From assembly GCF_000504285.1 (NCBI RefSeq), contig NZ_KI632511.1, positions 2,663,372-2,727,371 on the forward strand: a stretch of 64,000 bases of DNA, read 5' to 3'. The position numbers were made by a program, and so were the translations under genes. Origin of the DNA: Actinospica robiniae DSM 44927 (GTDB lineage Bacteria; Actinomycetota; Actinomycetes; Streptomycetales; Catenulisporaceae). The notes under the pieces were generated by a model. The model was given only the letters and a program-made list of their open reading frames with translations, did not search any database and was not told where the DNA came from. The stretch's first letter is position 1, and each line of letters starts with the position of its first letter. Below, piece after piece: positions 50,101-58,852 of this stretch.

Positions 50101-51825
50101 CAGGTCGCCAGACCAGCAGCTCGACGCGGCCGGTCCGGCTCCTTCTGCGGTCGGCGCCAGCACTGCCACGCCCACGTCCGCGGCCGCCAGCGCCGCCTCG
50201 TCCGCGCCGGAGACGAGCAGCACCACGCGGCCTTCATTCTGCAGACGCCTGATATGAGGGTGCAGATCCTCATTCGCAGGGAGCACGTCGTCGGCCCACT
50301 GCACCAGCTCGGCCGTGCTCGCGTCGTGGCTGAGCAGGATCCGGTCGGCGGCCTGGTGCGCGGCCTCCAGCAGAGCCTCGGCGAGCGGGTCGAGCGCGTG
50401 GCCGAGCGCCACGCGGCCACGGCGGTGGCCGGAGCGGTCGACGAGGTCGAACTCCTCGGCGCCGGGCTGCGGCTGCGGCTTCGCCTTCGCGGACCGGGGA
50501 GTCCGAAGCCTCCAGTCCTTGGCGCCCGCCTCCCGGCCTTCGGGCGCCGCGGGGGCGATGAGCTGTTCGGCGATGCGCCACACGTCCGCGTCCGTCATCT
50601 TCGTCGCGCGTCCGGCGACCTCGGCCTGCAGCACGACACGCTGCGCGGTCAACAGCGCGGCCGAGTCGATGACGACGGTGTCCACGCGGTCGAGCCGGTG
50701 CAGCGCGGTGCCGTCCATGGGCACCGCTCCGTGCCGGGTGAGGTTCCAGCCGAGCATCGCGACGTACGCGTCCCGACCCTGCCGCCCGGCCATCGGCATG
50801 GTCGTGAGCATGAGCTCGGCGGCACGTCCGGGGTCGCGGGCGAAAGCCAGCGCTCCGGCGGCCTCGAGCAGCGAGGCGAGTGCCGTCTCGTCGGCCAGCC
50901 GCTCCACCGGCCCTTCGGGCAGCGGCTGCGGCCGTTCCCCGACGTCGGGCGTCTCGTGGCCGAGTCCGACCCCGTCGCCGACCAGCTCGGGCTCCCGCCG
51001 GCGCCACACGGAGCGGCGGCCGAGCCGTTCGGTCAGGCGCAGCGCCTGGTGCACACTGTCCACGGCGAGTGGACCGGGGCCGAGGCTGGCCGCGTTGACG
51101 CCCGCGGTGCCCAGCGCGACCAGGAGCTCCGCCTGCAGGTGGCCGAGCCGGCGCTCGAGTCGCCGACGGGCCCAGGGGTGTGTGTTGGCGATCAGCAGCG
51201 GCAACCGGGCGGAGCGCGGGAGCAGCCCGACGTGCATCATCCGGCCGGCGCCGGCGAGGGCCAGCCCGGCCAGGTCGGTGGCGAGAGCGACGGCGGTGAC
51301 GGCGATCGGCGTGTCGTCGGCCGGATGCTCGGGCGTCACCTCCGTCCCTGCCGCCGCGAACTCACCGTCGTCGGTGCCGTGCTGCTCTTCGACCGACTCG
51401 ATCACCGAGACGATCTGGTCCAGGCCGATCGCGTCCTCGTTGAAGGCGAGCAGGACCTGCCGGGTGACGGAGTTGACCTGGGCCCAGTGCACCCCTTCGA
51501 GCCGGCCGAGCGCCTCGGTGACGTCGCCGGCCACCTTCTGATGCCGGGCACCGCGCCCGCTGAGCCCGCGCACCTCCACGTGGGCGTGCCCCGAGCGGGT
51601 CCAGACCCGGCGCACGTGCCGGCCGGCCCCGACGTCGGCCATGGCGGCGAGCACCGGCCCGGGGCGCTGGGCCGCCTGTGCCACGGCCGCCGTGCCGACA
51701 GCCCGCGCCACGGTCGCCGCGCCGGCGGCGGCGGTCCACGCCAGCCGCGCCGACTGGTACCCCGTGGCCCCGGCGTACCGGGTGGCGGAGACCAGGGCGA
51801 GCGGGCTTGCGAGCAGTCGGGGCAT
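47128..51825 (-). CDS. Very large P-type cation ATPase (CtpH/CtpI-like)
   Basis: The 1565-residue protein resembles mycobacterial CtpH/CtpI in size and order. The N-terminal about 600 residues include a HMA-like fold (VEVRGLSGRGARHQKVAGDV, without the CxxC) and a degenerate ATPase-like segment. The functional core follows with the actuator TGESLPVAKS, the phosphorylation site CFDKTGTLTEGR near residue 1010, MITGDHPRTAVAIARQL, and the hinge MAGDGSNDAAAIRLADVGVA. About eight core membrane helices are expected. It probably moves a divalent cation, but the ion is not known. It is the first gene of a coupled pair with the dehydrogenase. Confidence 0.9.
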   Translation of the reverse strand: MPRLLASPLALVSATRYAGATGYQSARLAWTAAAGAATVARAVGTAAVAQAAQRPGPVLAAMADVGAGRHVRRVWTRSGHAHVEVRGLSGRGARHQKVAGDVTEALGRLEGVHWAQVNSVTRQVLLAFNEDAIGLDQIVSVIESVEEQHGTDDGEFAAAGTEVTPEHPADDTPIAVTAVALATDLAGLALAGAGRMMHVGLLPRSARLPLLIANTHPWARRRLERRLGHLQAELLVALGTAGVNAASLGPGPLAVDSVHQALRLTERLGRRSVWRRREPELVGDGVGLGHETPDVGERPQPLPEGPVERLADETALASLLEAAGALAFARDPGRAAELMLTTMPMAGRQGRDAYVAMLGWNLTRHGAVPMDGTALHRLDRVDTVVIDSAALLTAQRVVLQAEVAGRATKMTDADVWRIAEQLIAPAAPEGREAGAKDWRLRTPRSAKAKPQPQPGAEEFDLVDRSGHRRGRVALGHALDPLAEALLEAAHQAADRILLSHDASTAELVQWADDVLPANEDLHPHIRRLQNEGRVVLLVSGADEAALAAADVGVAVLAPTAEGAGPAASSCWSGDLITGPGLAEAWRVVNAVPTAKAVSRRSSRLALGGAALGALLTVRGGRRRTRVPRIQVSPVHSAAMAALLAGAYSGLRCGRQDLPEGTSRAPWHALTAQDVYNRLLQSRRDADREAAAARRAPAPVRATRAAASRVAAFTPVRVSGEFAQSVADELRDPLTPVLALGAAASAVVGSSIDAFLVSGVMGGNAIISAGQQMRARKALRRLMLGERPAARLARWEPLGLADEGEDWIDGLEDARTRSLPAARLRLGDVIVLRSGDVIPADARLIRAEELEVDESALTGESLPVAKSVEPTPGADLSERACMVYEGCVVVAGTGYAVVSAVGAKTEAGRATAAAGTARAPRAGIQARLVELTRIALPATAIGGGAVTALAAVRGVPLRQALASGVAVAVAAVPEGLPLVATVAQLAAARRLSGKGVLVRSANALEALGRVDTVCFDKTGTLTEGRLSVARIAAFDEVLPADRSAVVLHTAACACPDPGDEKGATRSLVHPTDIAVVQAAREHPAESDAWERVAELPFETTRGYSAGLCARDGHRLLAVKGAPETVLELCVTVHTEKGDRKLTRERRSKAAATLRQLADDGLRVLAVARRELDGQQLPDDAQAQLAEQVRELTLLGFVAIADTVRPSAAETVRLLTEAGVRTVMITGDHPRTAVAIARQLDIPDTETVLTGAELDRLPKTERDAKIAASTVFARVSPQHKVRIIQALQGAGRVVAMAGDGSNDAAAIRLADVGVALGGAGSRPARNAADLVLAEPDPVGIVAALQEGRALWRSVRDAVAILVGGNAGEIAFTLLGTAIGGRAPLGTRQFLLVNMMTDMLPALAVALAPARPAAEGAAQGPDSAPVPGTWGPELVRDLAARGGATALGAMLAWQAARATGRERRASTASLAALVITQLGQTAVTSRHSPLVLATCVGSAAMLFAVVETPGVSQFFGCTPLGPVAWTMVGASAATATAAGALAPALIEKIAAHLHPTKARMNETKEAGR

Positions 51826-52314
51826 GCGGGCCTAGTACCCGACAGATCGGATTCAAACGACATCGCGATAGCGCCGAATGGCTTAACCGATCGCGCCACA
51901 GCCCCTCGCCGATGGGCCGCCCGGGGGACGCGCGGTCCGCGGAAGAGCCCATGGTCGGAGGCGCCCGGTTCCGGAACCCGGGCTTCCGGAGAGCGCTCTC
52001 GGACCGGTCCGGCACGCCACCTGGGTAAAGCCGGATCCAGCCCGAACCACCGTCGAAATGTCCCGCTGACGGGGATTGCGCGCCCTTGACTTCGACCTAG
52101 AGTCGGCAGAATATGGGTCCTGAATCACCCCGGGACCGGCTCGCGAGCCCACACCATTCCGCGACGCAGGGCCCTGGCACAAACCGATGACACGTCACGG
52201 CCGCTCGGCCGCGCACCCCTTGATCCGGCGACGGCGACGCCACCGCGGCGCCGCGCCGCGCTCCGCCCTGCCCGCGCGACCGGCCGACCGCTCACCGACC
52301 CGACGGAGGTCCAC
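51826..52314. other. Divergent intergenic region
   Basis: These 489 bp separate the P-type ATPase (minus) from the arabinofuranosidase (plus). A promoter-like element occurs at 52086-52114. I see no tRNA, convincing small gene or long repeat; short open frames are GC-bias artefacts. Confidence 0.5.
52086..52114 (+). promoter_or_regulatory. Promoter-like element with GACT/AGTC dyad
   Basis: TTGACT (52086-52091) and GAATAT (52109-52114) are 17 bp apart, and the spacer carries an inverted GACT...AGTC pair (52088-52104), which resembles operators of MerR-type regulators. It would give about a 200-nt leader to the arabinofuranosidase. No MerR gene is nearby, so this is a weak call. Confidence 0.35.
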
Positions 52315-53828
52315 GTGCTCGCCCTCTCCACCGTCCGCCGACGCGCGCGTCTGCTGGTGCGCTGCTGCTGGCGCTCGCGATAGCAGTGCCGTTATCCGGT
52401 ACGACCGCCACCAGAGCCGCCGCCGCGGCCTCGACCCTGCCCTGCGACATCTTCGCCTCGGCCGGAACGCCGTGCGAGGCCGCGTACAGCACCACCCGCG
52501 CGCTGTTCGCCTCCTACAACGGCTCGCTCTACCGGATCCAGCGGGCTTCGGACGGCAGCACCCTGAACGTCGCGCCGAAGTCGGCCGGCGGCGTGGCGAA
52601 CTCCGCGCCGCAGGTCTCCTTCTGCAACGGCACCACCTGCACCATCACCCTGATCTACGATCAGACCGCCAACGGCAACAACCTGCCCGTCTCCCCCGGC
52701 AAGTCCTGCTCCGGCTGCTCCAACGGCCTCGGCGGCCCCGCCGCGAACCGCGCCGACATCGGCGCGAACGCCATGGCGCTGCCGGTCACCGTCGGCGGCC
52801 AGACGACGTACGGCGCACTGTTCAACGCCGTCGGCACCGGCTACCGGAACAACGCCGCCAAGAACGTGCCCACCGGCTCGCAGCCCGAGGGCGTCTACAT
52901 GCTGACCTCGTCCAACCTCACGAGCGGCAGCTGCTGCTTCGACTTCGGGTCGGCCGAGACCAACGACAGCGACGACGGCAACGCGACCATGAACGCGATC
53001 TACTACGGCACCGCCTGCTGGACCGGCAACTGCACCGGCGTCGGCCCGTGGGTCGGCGGCGACCTCGAGAACGGCATGTACTTCAGCGACACCGGCAACA
53101 ACCCGGCGAGCATCCCGAGCGAGACCGGTTCCTTCCTCACCGCGTGGGAGAAGAACAACGGCACGACCAACTTCACCCTGAAGTACGGCAACGGCCAGTC
53201 CGGCGGCCTGACCACGGCGTACTCGGGCGCGCTGCCGAGCGGCTACAACCCGATGAAGGTGCAGAACTCGATCGAGCTCGGCACCGGCGGCGACAACAGC
53301 GACCTGGGCAAGGGCGAGTTCTTCGAAGGCGCCGTCACCGCGGGCTACCCCTCCGACGCGACCGAGAACGCCGTCCAGGCCAACGTCGTCGCGGCCGGCT
53401 ACGCCGACAACACCACCGCGTTCTCCACGAATGTCTCGGTGGTCAGTCTCAAGGCGCACGCCAACAGCAAGTACGTGGACGCCGCGAACAGCACGACCTC
53501 GCTGATCGCGGACGCCGCCTCGATCGGCAAGGCGGAGACCTTCGAGATGGTCACCGGCACTGACGGCACAGTGAACCTGAAGTCCTTGAACGACAACCAA
53601 TGGGTCACCGCCGAGAGCGACGGCGCCTCGCCGCTGATCGCCAACCGCACCGCGATCGGCCCTTGGGAGACCTTCGACCTGATCGCGAACGGCAACGGCA
53701 GCGTGAGCCTCCGCGCCCACGCGGACGACGACTACGTCACCACGCCCAACTCCGGCACCTCGCCCCTGATCGCGAGTCAGGCCTCGATCTCCACCTCGTC
53801 AGAGCAGTTCGATCTGATCTTCGACTGA
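52315..53828 (+). CDS. Secreted GH54-type alpha-L-arabinofuranosidase with fascin-like domain; signal peptide apparently frameshifted
   Basis: From 52386 one frame encodes the mature protein. The catalytic domain matches the AbfB fold: STLPCDIFASAGTPCEAAYS then TTRALFASYNGSLYRIQRAS, the nucleophile Glu in GGDLENGMYF and the acid/base Asp in GTGGDNSDLG. Cys pairs resemble the fungal enzyme. The C-terminal 140 residues form three about 45-residue trefoil repeats (VVSLKAHANSKYVDA, VNLKSLNDNQWVTA, VSLRAHADDDYVTT), fascin-like rather than the usual CBM42. GTG 52315 with GGAGGT upstream opens VLALSTVRRRARLLV, then the frame is lost; one extra base near 52359 would join it to ALLLALAIAVPLSG. So the true start is probably 52315. 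Confidence 0.82.
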
Positions 53829-53887
53829 CGCCCCGTCGCCCCTCTCCGGCCGACCGGGCATAGTAGGAGCGTCGGAGAGGGGCGAAC

Positions 53888-56800
53888 GTGGAACATGGAA
53901 CGTTGCTAGCCGGTCGGTACGAGGTCGGCGAGCGTCTGGGGCGCGGAGGCATGGGCGAGGTCTGGTCCGCCCGTGACAGAGTGCTGCAACGCGATGTCGC
54001 GCTCAAGCTGCTGCCGCTGGGTGAAGGCTCGGCCGCGGACCTGACCGCGCGCTTCGAGCGGGAGGCGGTCGCGGCGGCGCAGATCAATCACCCGAACGTG
54101 GTCGCGCTCTACGACCGGGGCGTGCACGACGGCACGCTCTTTCTGACCATGGAGCTGGTCGACGGGGTTCCGCTCAGCGCCCTGATCAAGACCTCCGGCG
54201 TGCTGCCGCCGGACCGCGCGCTGGAGCTCGCGGAGCAGGTCTGCGCCGCGTTGGAGGCGACGCACGCGGCCGGCGTCGTGCATTTCGACATCAAGCCGCG
54301 CAATGTGATGATCACAACCGCGGGCGTCGCCAAGGTCGTGGACTTCGGCATCGCGGGATTCCTGCAGGCGCGGCGCCTTTCGGTGGTCGACTCCTCGCGG
54401 CTGGCTCCGGCCGCGACGCTCGAGTACGCGGCGCCGGAGCAGCTCACCGCGGAACGCGGGGATGCGCGCTCTGACTTGTACGCGCTCGGCGGCGTGCTGT
54501 TCACCATGCTCACCGGGCGCGCGCCGTTCACCGGTGACACGGCGTGGGAAGTCATGGCCGCCAAGGCCACCACCGACGCGCCACGGCTGGAGCTGGCGCG
54601 GCCCGGGACGCCGCCCCCGCTCGCCGACCTGGTCGCGCGTTTGCTGGCGCGTGCACCCGAGGCACGTCCGCAGAGCGCGTGGGAGGTGCGCGAACGGCTG
54701 GCCGAACTCCGCACGGGCGTGAGCGATCCGGGCACGACCTCGATCGAGGCCCTGTCCGCGCCGCCCACCGAACGCCAACGACCCTCCGGGCCGGTCGGGG
54801 GCGGCGGTCCGCGCCAGCTCCCGCCGGACACCGGCCTGTTCACCGGACGCGCCCGGGAGCTCGAGACCCTGCTCGCGCTCTCGCAGCAGACGCGCACCGC
54901 GGGCGCCGCCGGGACGGTCGTGATCTCGGCGATCGACGGGATGGGCGGCATCGGCAAGACCGCACTGGCCATCCGCGCTGCGCACCGGCTCGCCCCGAAC
55001 TATCCGGACGGCCAGCTGTTCCTGGACCTGTACGGGTTCACCCAGGGCACCGCGCCCCGGGATCCGGGCGACGCGCTGGCCGCCCTGCTCGGCGGTCTCG
55101 GCGTGCCGCCGCAGAAGATCCCCGCGGACACCGACTCGCGCGCCGCCTACTACCGAGACCGGCTGGCCGGCAGCCGCACCCTCATCCTGCTCGACAATGC
55201 CGCCGACGAGGCGCAGGTCAGACCGCTGCTACCGGCTACCGAGGCCTGCCTCGTCCTGGTCACCAGCCGTCGGCGCCTCAAGGCCCTGGACGACGCACTG
55301 CCGCTGCCGCTCGACGTGCTGCCGCAGCCGGAAGCCGTCGCGTTGCTGCGCAAAGCCGCCCGCCTCGGCGAGCATGAGCGCGAGCAGGACCAGCCGCTGC
55401 TGGAGCAGGCAGCCGAGTTGTGCGGCCACCTCCCGCTTGCGCTGCTGATCGCCGGAGCCCTGCTGCGCACCGGCGGCGAGGCCTGGAACCTGAGCATCCT
55501 GATCGACCGGCTGACCGCGCGTCGTCCCGGCCAGGAGCTCGCGGCCTACACGGACGAGACGCGCAGCGTGGAAGCGGTGTTCGATCTCTCCTACCGGCAG
55601 CTGCCCGAGGATCTGCAGTTGCTGTTCCGACGGCTGGGCCTGCATCCTGGCCCGGAGATCGACGCGCACGCGGCCGCGGCGTTGCTCGACAGCGACCCGG
55701 ACACCGCCGCACGGGCGCTCCAGCGGCTCGCCGATCACAGCCTGCTGATCGCGGCCGGCCCCGGCCGCTACCGCCTCCACGACCTGATCCGCGCCCACGC
55801 CCGATCCCTAGCGGTGACCCTAGACCCGGAGGCCGAGCGGGCGGCGCCCATGGACCGGCTGCTGCGCTACTACGCCCACACCGCGCAGCGCGCCACGCTG
55901 CTCGTCGCCCGCCACCCCAGGCCCGAACCTGACGGCGCGTCACCCTCGTACTCCCCCGCACTGTCCGACCCGGAAGCCGCCCGCTCGTGGTTGCGCACCG
56001 AACACGCCAACCTGGACGCGGCGTTCACCCACGCCCACGCCGAGGGCCGCGATATACAGACGTCGCTGGCCGCCGGGCTGGCTGAGATCCTGCTCAGCGA
56101 CGGTCCCTGGAGCCGCGCCCTCGACATCCACCAAGCAGCCGCCCAGGCCGCAGACGCCCAGGGCGATCGGGTCGCGCAATCCGCAGCCCTGACCGACCTC
56201 GGCCGTGTACGTCAGCTGATCGGCGACTATCCGGGCGCGGGCGAAGCCATCGAGCGGGCACTGGAGATCTCCCGGGCGGCCGGCGATCGTTCCGGCGAAG
56301 CCAACGCCCTCAACGACCTCGGCCGAGTGCGCTACATGACCGGGGACTACGCCGAATCCATGCAGGCCCACGCGGGCGCGTTGGCGCTCTACCGCGAGCT
56401 CGGCCACCGCCACGGCGAAGCCACCGCGCTCAACGACCTGGGTGAGATGCAGTACCTCAGCGGCGAGAACGCGGCAGCTGCGGAAACCCTCACCCGAGCC
56501 CTGGAGATCTTCCGCGAGCTCGGCCACCGTCACGGCGAAGCCACCGCGCTCGCCAGCCTCGGCAACCTCCGGCACCTGCTCGGCGACTTCCCCGGCGCGA
56601 TCGAGGCCCTCGGCCATGCGCTGGAGAGCTACCGCGAGCTCGGCCTGCGCCTCGGCGAAGCCAACGCCCTGACCATGCTGGGTCAGGTGCAGCTCGAGAC
56701 CGGCGACCTCACCGCCGCCGCTACCTCCCTCGTCGACGCCATGGAGATCTGCCGCGCGGCCGGCCACCGCGGAGGCGAGGCCAACGCCCTGACCAATCTC

Positions 56801-57193
56801 GGCCGGGTACGGCAGGCGGACGGGGACTACGCGGGCGCCGTCGCCGCCCTCGAACAGGCCCTGGAGAACTACCGGGAGCTCGGCGACCGCGGCAACGAGT
56901 CCTGGGCGCTGAACCACTTCGCCTCCGCCCTCGCCGCGTCCGGCCGCCGCGTGCGCGCGTTCGAGCTCTACCAGCAGGCCCGGGCCATGAACCGGGAGCT
57001 GGACAAGCCCGACGACGAGGCGGTCGCGCTCGAAGGGCTCGCCGACCACTACCAGGCCGAGGGAGACAACGATCAGGCCGCCGCGCGGCTGCGGGAGGCC
57101 CTGACGATCTACGAGCGTATCGGCATGCACGCCGACGCCAAGTGCATCAGGGATCGACTCCTGTCTTTCGTCTCTTCGCGGCTTAGGGGATGA
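53888..57193 (+). CDS. Ser/Thr kinase-NB-ARC-TPR (STAND) protein
   Basis: The 1101-residue protein starts from GTG 53888. Residues 10-275 are a Hanks-type kinase: GRGGMGEVW loop, Lys40, VVHFDIKPRN catalytic loop with Asp134 but Phe where HRD has Arg (non-RD), and DFG 152-154. A Pro/Gly-rich linker leads to an NB-ARC domain at about 320-600, with Walker A GMGGIGKT (351-358) and RTLILLDNA as Walker B. A winged-helix segment follows (HDLIRAHARSLA). Eight 40-residue TPRs occupy 56165-57124. Ligand binding to the TPRs would drive nucleotide-dependent oligomerisation and kinase output; that scheme is inferred from STAND families. No TM segment is evident. Confidence 0.9.
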   Translation: MEHGTLLAGRYEVGERLGRGGMGEVWSARDRVLQRDVALKLLPLGEGSAADLTARFEREAVAAAQINHPNVVALYDRGVHDGTLFLTMELVDGVPLSALIKTSGVLPPDRALELAEQVCAALEATHAAGVVHFDIKPRNVMITTAGVAKVVDFGIAGFLQARRLSVVDSSRLAPAATLEYAAPEQLTAERGDARSDLYALGGVLFTMLTGRAPFTGDTAWEVMAAKATTDAPRLELARPGTPPPLADLVARLLARAPEARPQSAWEVRERLAELRTGVSDPGTTSIEALSAPPTERQRPSGPVGGGGPRQLPPDTGLFTGRARELETLLALSQQTRTAGAAGTVVISAIDGMGGIGKTALAIRAAHRLAPNYPDGQLFLDLYGFTQGTAPRDPGDALAALLGGLGVPPQKIPADTDSRAAYYRDRLAGSRTLILLDNAADEAQVRPLLPATEACLVLVTSRRRLKALDDALPLPLDVLPQPEAVALLRKAARLGEHEREQDQPLLEQAAELCGHLPLALLIAGALLRTGGEAWNLSILIDRLTARRPGQELAAYTDETRSVEAVFDLSYRQLPEDLQLLFRRLGLHPGPEIDAHAAAALLDSDPDTAARALQRLADHSLLIAAGPGRYRLHDLIRAHARSLAVTLDPEAERAAPMDRLLRYYAHTAQRATLLVARHPRPEPDGASPSYSPALSDPEAARSWLRTEHANLDAAFTHAHAEGRDIQTSLAAGLAEILLSDGPWSRALDIHQAAAQAADAQGDRVAQSAALTDLGRVRQLIGDYPGAGEAIERALEISRAAGDRSGEANALNDLGRVRYMTGDYAESMQAHAGALALYRELGHRHGEATALNDLGEMQYLSGENAAAAETLTRALEIFRELGHRHGEATALASLGNLRHLLGDFPGAIEALGHALESYRELGLRLGEANALTMLGQVQLETGDLTAAATSLVDAMEICRAAGHRGGEANALTNLGRVRQADGDYAGAVAALEQALENYRELGDRGNESWALNHFASALAASGRRVRAFELYQQARAMNRELDKPDDEAVALEGLADHYQAEGDNDQAAARLREALTIYERIGMHADAKCIRDRLLSFVSSRLRG
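56165..57124. repeat. Eight in-register 120-bp tandem TPR units
   Basis: Eight consecutive 40-codon units are exactly in register with no gap. Each begins with a basic or acidic residue plus xxGEA and contains ALNDLGRVR-like and RALEIYRELG-like segments; units 2 to 6 are the most alike. Residues at helix-helix contacts (A, L, G, L) are conserved, and surface positions vary. Confidence 0.9.
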
Positions 57194-57313
57194 CGACGCG
57201 AAATACAAGTCTTGGATCGGCGTCCCGAGTTTCTTTAAGGTGCTCTCACCAGCCCTGCCGCATTCGACCCATGGCAGGACACGATCGAGACCCGCTTGAG
57301 GAGGGCTCGAACC

Positions 57314-58849
57314 ATGAACATGCGCATCGGAGTGCCCCGGGAGCGCCTGGCCGGCGAGACACGCGTGGCGGCGACTCCGCGAACCGTCGAGCAACTGCGC
57401 GCCCTGGGCTACGAAGTGATCATCGAAGCCGACGCGGGTACGCTCTCGTCCTTCCCGGACGAGGCGTACACCGCGGCCGGAGCGAGCATCGGCGGCGCGG
57501 ACGAGGCCTGGGCCGCCGACGTCGTCCTGAAGGTGAACGCGCCGGACGCGGCGGAGATCGAGCAGACCCACGAGGGGCTCACCCTCGTCTCCCTGCTCGC
57601 CCCGGCCTTCAACCCCGACCTGGTCGAGGCCCTCTCGGCCCGGCCGATCACCGTGCTGGCGATGGACGCGGTTCCGCGCATCTCCCGCGCGCAGTCCCTG
57701 GACGTGCTCAGCTCCATGGCCAACATCGCCGGCTACCGCGCCGTGATCGAGGCCGCCCACGTCTTCGGGCGCTTCTTCACCGGCCAGGTCACCGCCGCCG
57801 GCAAGGTGCCCCCGGCCAAGGTGCTGATCGCCGGGGCCGGCGTGGCCGGACTCGCCGCGATCGGCGCGGCCAGCAGCCTCGGGGCCATAGTGCTGGCCAC
57901 CGACCCGCGCCCCGAGGTCGCCGACCAGGTCAAGTCGCTCGGCGGCGAGTACCTCGCAGTGCAGTCGGCCGAGGCGGAGGTCTCCGCGAGCGGCTACGCC
58001 AAGGAGATGTCGCAGGACTACAACACCCTGGCCGCCCGGCTCTACGCCGCCCAAGCACCCGAGGTCGACATCATCGTCACCACCGCGCTCATCCCCGGCC
58101 GCCCGGCACCGAGGCTGATCACCGCGGAGATGGTCGCCTCGATGCGCTCCGGCAGCGTCATCGTGGACATGGCCGCGGCCCAGGGCGGCAACGTCGAGGG
58201 CACCCGGGCCGGCGAGGTCGTGGTGACCGGCAACGGCGTGACGATCATCGGATACACCGACCTGGCCGGACGGCTGCCCGCGCAGGCCTCGCAGCTCTAC
58301 GGCACCAACCTGGTCAACCTGATGAAGCTGCTCACCCCGGGCAAGGACGGCGCGCTCGTGCTCGACCTCGAGGACGTGGTCCAGCGCGGCATCACGGTCG
58401 TGCACCGCGGCGAGAAGCTGTGGCCGCCGCCCGCGGTGCAGGTCTCGGCCGCGCCCGCGGCCCCGGTGGCGGCCGTGGCGGCCAAGCCGGAGAAGCCGAA
58501 GATGTCGCACACCCGGAAGCTGACCCTCACCGGGATCGGGATCCTCGCGCTGTGGCTGGTCAACGCGTTCGCGCCGGCGCCGCTGCCGGAGCACTTCACG
58601 GTGCTGATGCTGGCGACCGTGATCGGCTACTACGTCATCGGCAAGGTGCACCACGCGCTGCACACGCCGCTGATGTCGGTCACCAACGCGATCTCCGGGA
58701 TCATCGTGGTCGGCGCGATGCTGCAGATCGGCAGCGACAGCACGGTGATCCGGGTGCTCTCCTTCGTGGCGATCCTGCTCGCCTCCATCAACATCTTCGG
58801 CGGATTCGCCGTGACCCGCCGCATGCTCGGCATGTTCTCGAAGGGCTGA
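57314..58849 (+). CDS. pntA: NAD(P) transhydrogenase alpha subunit, PntAA-PntAB type
   Basis: The 511-residue protein begins [20 protein letters not shown], an NAD(H)-binding domain I with [19 protein letters not shown] and [21 protein letters not shown] (Rossmann). An Ala/Pro linker ([20 protein letters not shown]) joins it to three or four membrane helices. With PntB it uses the proton gradient to transfer hydride from NADH to NADP. ATG 57314 has GAGGAGGG 8 bases upstream; ATG 57320 is an alternative. PntB follows 3 bp after the stop. Confidence 0.95.
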   Translation: MNMRIGVPRERLAGETRVAATPRTVEQLRALGYEVIIEADAGTLSSFPDEAYTAAGASIGGADEAWAADVVLKVNAPDAAEIEQTHEGLTLVSLLAPAFNPDLVEALSARPITVLAMDAVPRISRAQSLDVLSSMANIAGYRAVIEAAHVFGRFFTGQVTAAGKVPPAKVLIAGAGVAGLAAIGAASSLGAIVLATDPRPEVADQVKSLGGEYLAVQSAEAEVSASGYAKEMSQDYNTLAARLYAAQAPEVDIIVTTALIPGRPAPRLITAEMVASMRSGSVIVDMAAAQGGNVEGTRAGEVVVTGNGVTIIGYTDLAGRLPAQASQLYGTNLVNLMKLLTPGKDGALVLDLEDVVQRGITVVHRGEKLWPPPAVQVSAAPAAPVAAVAAKPEKPKMSHTRKLTLTGIGILALWLVNAFAPAPLPEHFTVLMLATVIGYYVIGKVHHALHTPLMSVTNAISGIIVVGAMLQIGSDSTVIRVLSFVAILLASINIFGGFAVTRRMLGMFSKG

Positions 58850-58852
58850 TCC

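Noticed and set aside
51826-52085. Possible tRNA-like or RNA gene in the gap before the arabinofuranosidase
   Set aside because: Stems are short and no cloverleaf, anticodon or T-loop sequence could be found.
53888-57193. Part of a phage-defence island
   Set aside because: Only this one gene has a defence-like architecture; neighbours are a glycosidase and pntAB, and no nuclease, toxin or restriction gene is near.
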